Source: an uncultured Acidobacteriota bacterium
GTDB taxonomy: Bacteria; Acidobacteriota; Blastocatellia; Pyrinomonadales; Pyrinomonadaceae
Assembly (NCBI GenBank): GCA_946480545.1
Contig: CAMLKY010000203.1
Span: 1 to 5,152, forward strand
Direction: 5' to 3'
DNA length: 5,152 nucleotides
How positions within the stretch are numbered: the first letter of the stretch is position 1; the number at the start of each line of letters is the position of its first letter. Position numbers and translations under genes: made by a program. The notes beneath the pieces were generated by a model, which searched no databases, had not been told where the DNA came from, and worked only from the letters and a program-made list of their open reading frames with translations. Shown here piece by piece: positions 1-4,611 of the stretch.

Positions 1-9
1 GTAGTCGTG

Positions 10-64
10 GTTCGTCGTTCGTTGTTCGTGGTCGTGGTTCGTGGTTCGTTGTTCGTTGTTCGTT
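10..64. repeat. Left heptamer array of repeat block A (GTTCGTN units)
   Basis: Tandem 7-bp units GTTCGTC, GTTCGTT and GTTCGTG run from 10 to 64 with one 6-bp slip (GTCGTG, 31-36). Bases 1-9 look like a degenerate continuation, so the true left end may lie outside the window. The units are the reverse complement of those at 210-286, so this array and that one form the outer arms of a large inverted structure. A reading frame stays open through it only because this heptamer contains no stop codon in any frame; I see no gene here. Confidence 0.9.
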
Positions 65-83
65 GTGGATGGACGGCGGCACA

Positions 84-186
84 GGTCAGTACCGTCCGCG
101 TGAGCGGATGGGCGAGGCCTGAAGGGCGGGACGGGTCCAAGCGGATATCGGGCGCAACCCATCCGCTCACGCGGACGGTACTGACT
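84..186. repeat. REP/BIME-like inverted pair, copy 1
   Basis: Bases 85-112 and 158-185 are a perfect 28-bp inverted repeat around a 45-nt spacer (113-157). Each arm is also a small hairpin. The left arm has an outward head GGTCAGTA, then stem 92-99 (CCGTCCGC), tetraloop GTGA (100-103) and stem 104-111 (GCGGATGG). On this strand the stem is 8 bp with one G-U/T wobble and a GNRA-type loop; on the complementary strand the wobble becomes an A-C mismatch. A short imperfect palindrome with a conserved 5' head, present as an inverted pair, is the general plan of bacterial REP elements and BIMEs. Assignment to that class is inference. A second copy lies at 4460-4562. Confidence 0.85.
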
Positions 187-209
187 TGCGTCGCAGTGCT
201 ACCCAGGAA

Positions 210-307
210 CAACGAACAGCGAACCACCAACAACGACCCACGAACAACGAACAACGAACCACGAACCACGAACCACGAACCACGAACTAGAATCCCGAAA
301 CCAGAAA
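210..307. repeat. Right heptamer array of repeat block A (CNASRAA units)
   Basis: Fourteen consecutive 7-bp units stay in phase from 210 to 307. Most are CAACGAA or CCACGAA (four CCACGAA in a row at 259-286), with variants such as CAGCGAA and CCACCAA. The last three are CTAGAAT, CCCGAAA and CCAGAAA, which resemble the other heptamer family found at 3132-3222 and 3350-3377. The array ends 19 nt before the xylG start codon, so it occupies most of that gene's upstream region. Confidence 0.9.
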
Positions 308-326
308 CTGTAGAATCCTGACCAAC

Positions 327-1850
327 ATGTCGCTCCTCGAAATGCAGGACATCACCAAGGAGTTCCCTGGCGTTCGGGCGCTCGACGGCGTCAGCTTTAC
401 GCTCGAAGCCGGTGAGGTCCACGCGCTCGTCGGCGAGAACGGCGCCGGGAAATCCACGCTGATGAAGGTGCTCTCGGGCGTCTATCCGCACGGCACATAC
501 GGCGGCGAGATAAAGATTGATGGTGAGGCTCGTGCTTTTTCGGGAGTGCGCGATTCGGAAAACGCCGGTATAGCGATCGTCTTTCAGGAGCTTTCGCTCG
601 TAAAGGAATTAACGGCCGGCGAGAACATATTTCTAGGACGTGAGCCGTCGAGCTTCGGGGTCGTGAACTGGTCGGAGCTGTATCATCGAACGACGAAGCT
701 ACTCGACGATCTCAACTTGTCGATCGATCCGCGGGTGCAGGTCGGCAGCCTCGGCATTGGGCGCCAGCAGCCCGTCGAGATCGCACACGCCCTTTCACAA
801 AATGCTCGCATACTGGTGCTCGATGAGCCCACCGCAGCGCTCACTGAATCCGAGGTCGAGACGCTGTTCGAGATCCTGCGCAAGCTCACGGCCCGCGGTG
901 TCGGGATAATCTACATCTCGCACAAGCTCAACGAGGTCTTCGCGATGGCCGACCGTATTACCGTTCTGCGCGATGGCCGCACCGTCGGCACAAACAACGT
1001 TGCGGATATGACCGAGGAGCGGGTCATTGCCGCAATGGTGGGGCGCGAGGTCGGCGATATTTTCCCGACGACAAACCATGAATTGGGCGACGTCGCACTC
1101 GAAGTTCGTGACCTGCACGTTCACAGCGGCGACACCGGCCGGCGGAAGCTGGTTGATAATGTTTCATTTAGTGTGCGGCGCGGCGAGGTTCTCGGCATCG
1201 CGGGATTGATGGGCTCAGGCCGGACCGAGATGCTGATGGCGATCTTCGGGGCGTGGCCGCATGAGTCTTCACGTGAAATATACGTCGAGAGAAGACCGGT
1301 GAAGATCGACTCGCCGGCGGACGCAATCGCACGCGGGATCGGATTTGTCACCGAAGACCGCAAACGGTTCGGGCTGATACTCGAGCAGACGATCCTCGAT
1401 AACATGACGCTCGCCGGTCTCCGTTTACTGTCGGGTACATTCCTGACCGACCGGACGCGTGAGATGGTAGCGGCAGCCGGTCCAATGCGATCGCTCCGCA
1501 TCAAGGCGAATTCGCCCCTGACCGTAACAGATACGCTCTCCGGCGGTAATCAGCAAAAGGTCGTGCTCGGCAAATGGCTGCTTACGAATCCGAAGGTCCT
1601 GTTTCTCGATGAGCCAACCCGCGGCATCGACGTCGGAGCAAAACAAGAGATCTACACCGAGATCAATAAACTTGCGAAAGAAGGTCTTGCGATCGTGCTG
1701 GTTTCATCCGAGCTGCCGGAAGTGCTGGGGTTGTCCGACCGCGTGCTCGTCCTGCGCGAAGGCAAAGTGACAGGAGAATTCACGCGGGCCGAAGCAACCC
1801 CCGAAAGAGTGATGGCCGCCGCGACCGGAAGCGCCGAGCCTATGTTTTAG
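327..1850 (+). CDS. xylG: Sugar (D-xylose type) ABC transporter ATP-binding protein, XylG-like
   Basis: A 507-residue cytoplasmic ATPase with two fused nucleotide-binding domains, the normal layout and length for monosaccharide importers (E. coli XylG is about 513). NBD1 has Walker A GENGAGKST (36-44), Q-loop Gln87, a modified signature LGIGRQQ (142-148), Walker B LVLDEP with Asp166/Glu167, and switch His199. NBD2 has the degenerate P-loop GLMGSGRT (293-300, Arg for Lys) usual in this family, signature LSGGNQQK (404-411), Walker B LFLDEP (425-430) and Ser-Ser in place of the switch His. VYPHGTYGGEI (52-62) and IYISHKLNEV point to XylG rather than RbsA, although GguA-type multiple-sugar ATPases are close. 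The start fits the N-terminal alignment; no clear Shine-Dalgarno is visible. A TAGAAT at 311-316 could be a -10 box but lacks a convincing -35. xylH follows after 138 bp, so the two are probably co-transcribed. Confidence 0.93.
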   Translation: MSLLEMQDITKEFPGVRALDGVSFTLEAGEVHALVGENGAGKSTLMKVLSGVYPHGTYGGEIKIDGEARAFSGVRDSENAGIAIVFQELSLVKELTAGENIFLGREPSSFGVVNWSELYHRTTKLLDDLNLSIDPRVQVGSLGIGRQQPVEIAHALSQNARILVLDEPTAALTESEVETLFEILRKLTARGVGIIYISHKLNEVFAMADRITVLRDGRTVGTNNVADMTEERVIAAMVGREVGDIFPTTNHELGDVALEVRDLHVHSGDTGRRKLVDNVSFSVRRGEVLGIAGLMGSGRTEMLMAIFGAWPHESSREIYVERRPVKIDSPADAIARGIGFVTEDRKRFGLILEQTILDNMTLAGLRLLSGTFLTDRTREMVAAAGPMRSLRIKANSPLTVTDTLSGGNQQKVVLGKWLLTNPKVLFLDEPTRGIDVGAKQEIYTEINKLAKEGLAIVLVSSELPEVLGLSDRVLVLREGKVTGEFTRAEATPERVMAAATGSAEPMF

Positions 1851-1873
1851 AAGCCACGCCGTCTTTTTGTGTC

Positions 1874-1939
1874 CGTTCGTGTATGTTCGTGGTTCCAGAC
1901 CTCCAAATGGTGGACCGGAACCACGAACATACACGAACG
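1874..1939. repeat. Perfect 23-bp inverted repeat in the xylG-xylH spacer
   Basis: Bases 1874-1896 and 1917-1939 are exact reverse complements around a 20-nt loop (1897-1916). Each arm contains GTTCGTG twice (1875-1881 and 1885-1891 in the left arm), the same heptamer as the arrays at the window ends but spaced 10 bp apart instead of 7. In RNA this would be a very stable hairpin between the two cistrons, which could act as an attenuator or protect the upstream message; no T-run follows, so it is not a standard intrinsic terminator. TCCGTTCG (1872-1879) can alternatively pair with CGAACGGA (1944-1951). Confidence 0.92.
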
Positions 1940-1988
1940 ACCGCGAACGGAAATCGATCGGGAAGCTAGACTCCAACTAAAGAACAAG

Positions 1989-3131
1989 ATGACCGACGAG
2001 AAGAAACTTAAGATCACTGGTTCGTCACTGCGTGCATACGTCATGATCGCGGTGCTTGGGCTTATATGGCTCTACTTTCACTGGGCAACGGACTATGTTT
2101 TTCTGACGCCGCGAAATCTCTCCAACCTGATGACGCAGATGTCCGTCACAGGCATTCTCGCAGTCGGGATGCTGATGGTCATCGTCTCGGGGAACATCGA
2201 TCTGTCGGTCGGCTCCGTCCTCGGGTTCGCCGGCGGGATCGCCGCATTTAGTCTCTCGACGCTCGGCTATGGAGTTCCGGTCTCGATCGGCCTCGCCATT
2301 CTCATCGGCGTCGTCATCGGGATCTTCCACGGAGCCCTCACCGCATATCTGAACATCCCGGCATTCATCGTCACGCTCGGCGGATTGCTGGCGTGGCGTG
2401 GCGGCGTGAAGTGGCTCCTGAGCGGGAACACGATCCCAATCTCGGAAGACTCGTTCAAGGCGATCGGTCAAAGCAACCTCGACGCTACGTGGGGCTGGAT
2501 CCTCGCGGCCGCGGCCATAGCCTTCGTCGTTTTCATGGCATACAGACGTGCGAACGCGGTGAAAGAGTACGGTCTCGGCGAACCGAATTACGCAAAGGAA
2601 GCCATCGGTGTGATCGTCCCGATCGGTGCGATCGCGGCGTTTATCTGGGTGATGAATTCGTATCAGGGTGTGCCGATACCGGTCCTGATCCTTCTCGCGG
2701 TGGCGTTGCTCGGCGCGTTTCTGACAAACTCGACGACGTTCGGCCGATATCTCTACGCGATCGGCGGGAACGCCGATGCCGCACGTCTTTCCGGCATCAA
2801 TAACAAGCTAAATGTCCTGAAAGTGTTCGCCCTGCTCGGCGCTCTGACCGGGGTAGCTTCGTTGATCTTCACCGCACGGGTTGGGAGCGCGGCACCCGAC
2901 GCAGGCGTGCTCAAGGAGCTCGATGCGATCGCGGCATGCGTGATCGGCGGCGCGTCGCTGGTAGGCGGGCGCGGCACGATCTTCGGAGCCTGTCTCGGAG
3001 CGCTGATCATGGCGAGCCTCGACAACGGGATGTCACTCCTTAACGTTCGCGATTTCATGCAAGACATAATCAAAGGCGCCATCCTGGTGGCTGCAGTAGG
3101 ATTAGATATGGCGGGAAGGAAGGGGGGTTAG
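1989..3131 (+). CDS. xylH: Sugar (D-xylose type) ABC transporter permease, XylH-like
   Basis: A 380-residue inner-membrane permease of the BPD_transp_2 family (E. coli XylH about 393). Hydrophobic stretches lie near residues 17-33, 52-68, 97-120, 124-140, 168-185, 206-224, 229-246, 279-297, 314-341 and 359-375. Family landmarks are LAVGMLMVIVSGNIDLSVGS (57-76), IPAFIVTLGGLLAWRGG (123-139), GRYLYAIGGNADAARLSG (252-269) and AACVIGGASLVGGRGT (315-330). The long hydrophilic insertion around 186-205 (RRANAVKEYG and following) is a XylH-type trait absent from the shorter RbsC. It should dimerise and couple to the upstream ATPase. An in-frame ATG at 1869 would add 40 residues encoded by the spacer inverted repeat; the ATG at 1989, giving MTDEKKLK then the first membrane segment, is the better start. 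The Shine-Dalgarno is weak. The substrate could be another monosaccharide. Confidence 0.9.
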   Translation: MTDEKKLKITGSSLRAYVMIAVLGLIWLYFHWATDYVFLTPRNLSNLMTQMSVTGILAVGMLMVIVSGNIDLSVGSVLGFAGGIAAFSLSTLGYGVPVSIGLAILIGVVIGIFHGALTAYLNIPAFIVTLGGLLAWRGGVKWLLSGNTIPISEDSFKAIGQSNLDATWGWILAAAAIAFVVFMAYRRANAVKEYGLGEPNYAKEAIGVIVPIGAIAAFIWVMNSYQGVPIPVLILLAVALLGAFLTNSTTFGRYLYAIGGNADAARLSGINNKLNVLKVFALLGALTGVASLIFTARVGSAAPDAGVLKELDAIAACVIGGASLVGGRGTIFGACLGALIMASLDNGMSLLNVRDFMQDIIKGAILVAAVGLDMAGRKGG

Positions 3132-3222
3132 TTTCTAGTTCCTGGTTTCTAGTTCCTGGTTTCTAGTTCCTGGTTTCTAGTTTCTAGTTCCTGGTTTCTA
3201 GTTCCTGGTTTCTAGTTTCTGG
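3132..3222. repeat. Left heptamer array of repeat block B (TTYCTRG units)
   Basis: Exactly 13 contiguous heptamers (91 bp), mostly alternating TTTCTAG and TTCCTGG, with two departures (consecutive TTTCTAG at 3174-3187 and a final TTTCTGG at 3216-3222). The array starts at the base after the xylH stop codon TAG (3129-3131). Because 7 is not a multiple of 3, the repeated TAG in TTTCTAG falls in all three forward frames within a few units; CTAG is self-complementary, so the opposite strand also carries TAG. Confidence 0.95.
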
Positions 3223-3350
3223 TTCTTCTTTGCGTCTTCGCGGCTTTGCGAGAAAACATGTGTGCTGTGCTCTCCACCCTCGTGACAACCGCGTCACCTC
3301 TTAATTAACGATTTGTGTTCTCGCAAAGCCGCTAAGTCGCAAAGAAGAAC
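3222..3350. repeat. Inverted-repeat core of block B between convergent xylH and moaA
   Basis: Arms 3222-3254 and 3318-3350 are 33-bp inverted repeats with 31 of 33 pairs matching, around a 63-nt loop (3255-3317). The arms contain TTTGCG, CTTCGCGG and CTTTGCG, a phrase I recognise as a dispersed intergenic repeat in several bacterial phyla (general recollection, not checked). Lying between convergent genes it could serve as a two-way transcription stop, although no T-run follows either arm. The loop holds only a minor GTGAC/GTCAC hairpin (3282-3297) and TTAATTAA (3301-3308); no coding sequence is apparent. Confidence 0.9.
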
Positions 3351-3377
3351 TAGAAACTAGAAACTCGGAACCAGGAA
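3350..3377. repeat. Right heptamer array of repeat block B (CTAGAAA / CCAGGAA units)
   Basis: Four in-phase heptamers, CTAGAAA twice, CTCGGAA and CCAGGAA, are the reverse complement of the units at 3132-3222. They start at the last base of the inverted-repeat core and end 7 bp before the moaA stop codon (TCA on this strand at 3385-3387). The right arm is much shorter than the left (4 against 13 units). Confidence 0.85.
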
Positions 3378-3384
3378 CTAAAGA

Positions 3385-4374
3385 TCACCCCCCGATGAAG
3401 CTCATCGTTCTTGAGGCCGGGACGAAGTCGGGTTCGTTGATTCGATGACGCGGTTCTTTCTTTAGGGTTACGTGTTGAATGAACTCGACCAGCTCGGCGC
3501 GGGTTGCTCCGCTTCGCAGGTAGTCACGCAGATCGTGTTCGGCAGTCGAGAATAAGCATGTTCGAATCTGGCCATCGGCCGTAAGCCGGATCCGTGAACA
3601 TTGCCCGCAGAACATTTCGGTGACCGGGGCGATGATCCCGATTCCCCCGCCTTCTCCGTCGGCAAACGAATACTTCCACGCCGTCGAGCTCCCGCGGCTC
3701 TCACCTTTCAACACGAGCGGATATACCGAATTGATCGCAGCAAAGATCTCGCGCCCGGATACAACCTTCGTCCGGTCCCAATCGTGCCCCGAGTCGAGCG
3801 GCATATATTCGATGAAGCGCATCTCGACGCCGGTCGAGCGTGCAAATCGCGCGAAATCGACAAGCTCATCGTCATTAACACCGCGCACGATGACAGCGTT
3901 GATCTTCACGGGCTCGAAGCCGTGACGCTTTGCAGCTTCAATCGCGTCGAGAACGTCGGCAAGATCGTCGACACCGGTGATCTCGCGGAAGCGCGTTGTA
4001 TCAAGGGTGTCCAGGCTGATCGTGATCCTATCCAGACCAGCGGCTTTCAGGGCCTGGGCCTTACGCGGGATATCGAACCCGTTCGTAGTCAAGGCGAGGT
4101 CCTTAAGCGCGGGTTTCAACTTTGCGAGCTTGGCAACTAGTGCCTCGAGATTACGCCGCAGCATCGGCTCGCCGCCGGTCAGGCGGATCTTTTCTATACC
4201 GAGATCGACAAAGATCTCGGCGATGTACGCGATCTCTTCGAAGCTGAGGATGGTGGCCTTGCGTGCAAGCGGCGGCTCACCGTTCGGCAGGCAGTAGAAA
4301 CAGCGAAAGTTGCACCGGTCCGTCACCGAAATGCGAAGGTCGCGGATAATTCTGTTGTGGCTGTCTCTTAACAC
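3385..4374 (-). CDS. moaA: GTP 3',8-cyclase MoaA (molybdenum cofactor synthesis)
   Basis: Radical-SAM enzyme that converts GTP to 3',8-cyclo-7,8-dihydro-GTP, which MoaC turns into cPMP; cytoplasmic. With the GTG start at 4374 it has 329 residues, the length of E. coli MoaA. Seen here: radical-SAM CxxxCxxC (Cys21, Cys25, Cys28) in TDRCNFRCFYC; LTGGEP (65-70) for SAM; TTNG; ITISLDTLD; the second 4Fe-4S site FCGQC plus a Cys 14 residues on (Cys256, Cys259, Cys273) with SRIRLTADG between; and the C-terminal Gly-Gly (SFIGG) needed for activity in the family. The same frame stays open upstream to an ATG at 4458, but those 28 residues are translated heptamer repeat (EQRTTNEQRTTNE) and the homologous region starts at about LRDSHNR, so GTG is preferred. 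No Shine-Dalgarno and no Moco riboswitch-like leader is visible. No moaC, moaE or mogA lies in the window. Confidence 0.96.
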   Translation of the reverse strand: MLRDSHNRIIRDLRISVTDRCNFRCFYCLPNGEPPLARKATILSFEEIAYIAEIFVDLGIEKIRLTGGEPMLRRNLEALVAKLAKLKPALKDLALTTNGFDIPRKAQALKAAGLDRITISLDTLDTTRFREITGVDDLADVLDAIEAAKRHGFEPVKINAVIVRGVNDDELVDFARFARSTGVEMRFIEYMPLDSGHDWDRTKVVSGREIFAAINSVYPLVLKGESRGSSTAWKYSFADGEGGGIGIIAPVTEMFCGQCSRIRLTADGQIRTCLFSTAEHDLRDYLRSGATRAELVEFIQHVTLKKEPRHRINEPDFVPASRTMSFIGG

Positions 4375-4385
4375 CGGTTCGCTTG

Positions 4386-4428
4386 GTTCGTTTGTCGTTC
4401 GTTGTTCGTTTGTCGTTCGTTGTTCGTG
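4386..4428. repeat. Left heptamer array of repeat block C, with an 18-bp tandem duplication
   Basis: An 18-bp unit GTTCGTTTGTCGTTCGTT occurs twice head to tail (4386-4403, 4404-4421), followed by GTTCGTG (4422-4428). The units are the GTTCGTN heptamers of the array at 10-64 with small insertions. The array begins 11 bp beyond the moaA GTG codon, so it takes the place of that gene's leader. Confidence 0.88.
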
Positions 4429-4459
4429 GTCTGGGTATATGGTTGGCACGTACAACACG

Positions 4460-4562
4460 GGTCAGTACCGTCCGCGTGAGCGGATGGGCGGCGCCTAGTA
4501 GGAGGGCGAGTTGACCTCACCGTCGAGTCTCGACCCATCCGCTCACGCGGACGGTACCGACC
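4460..4562. repeat. REP/BIME-like inverted pair, copy 2
   Basis: Arms 4460-4488 and 4534-4562 are 29-bp inverted repeats with one mismatch (C4558 opposite A4464). The spacer 4489-4533 is 45 nt, the same length as in copy 1 at 84-186. The left arm is identical to copy 1 over all 29 bases; the right arms differ at 2 of 29. Internal hairpins are at 4468-4487 (GTGA loop at 4476-4479) and 4535-4554. Flanks also resemble copy 1: a GTCGCA lies just beyond the right arm in both, followed by GAACAACGAACA. Confidence 0.88.
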
Positions 4563-4576
4563 TGATGTCGCACCTG

Positions 4577-4611
4577 GCACGAACAACGAACACCCGACAC
4601 CGAACAACCAA
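4577..4611. repeat. Right heptamer array of repeat block C
   Basis: Five in-phase units, GCACGAA, CAACGAA, CACCCGA, CACCGAA and CAACCAA, are a degenerate version of the array at 210-286. The last unit ends next to the queG stop codon (CTA on this strand at 4612-4614). The next in-phase seven bases, CTACGAT (4612-4618), match the unit pattern at six of seven positions, so the stop codon may itself derive from a repeat unit. Confidence 0.75.

Noticed and set aside
10..307. CRISPR array
   Set aside because: Repeats are 7 bp without spacers; the two 28-bp arms occur once each in inverted orientation, not as direct repeats.
7..321. 104-codon open frame upstream of xylG
   Set aside because: It is translated heptamer repeat and REP-like core; the frame is open only because these units lack stops, and the product is low-complexity with seven-residue periods.
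1869..1988. 40-residue N-terminal extension of the permease from an ATG at 1869
   Set aside because: It is encoded by the spacer inverted repeat and does not resemble a XylH N-terminus; the ATG at 1989 fits.
2025..2471. 148-codon frame antisense to xylH
   Set aside because: Charged, low-complexity translation opposite a conserved membrane protein; a shadow frame.
3222..3350. Classical intrinsic terminator between xylH and moaA
   Set aside because: The loop is 63 nt and no T-run follows either arm, so the standard terminator form is absent; recorded as a repeat instead.
3601..4140. 179-codon frame antisense to moaA
   Set aside because: It lies wholly opposite a clearly conserved gene and shows no recognisable domain; a shadow frame.
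84..4562. Composite transposon ends
   Set aside because: No transposase, target duplication or insertion-sequence gene is visible; the blocks look like dispersed intergenic repeats.
4375..4611. Moco riboswitch or other structured leader upstream of moaA
   Set aside because: The region is explained by heptamer arrays and the REP-like pair; I see no riboswitch-like conserved core.
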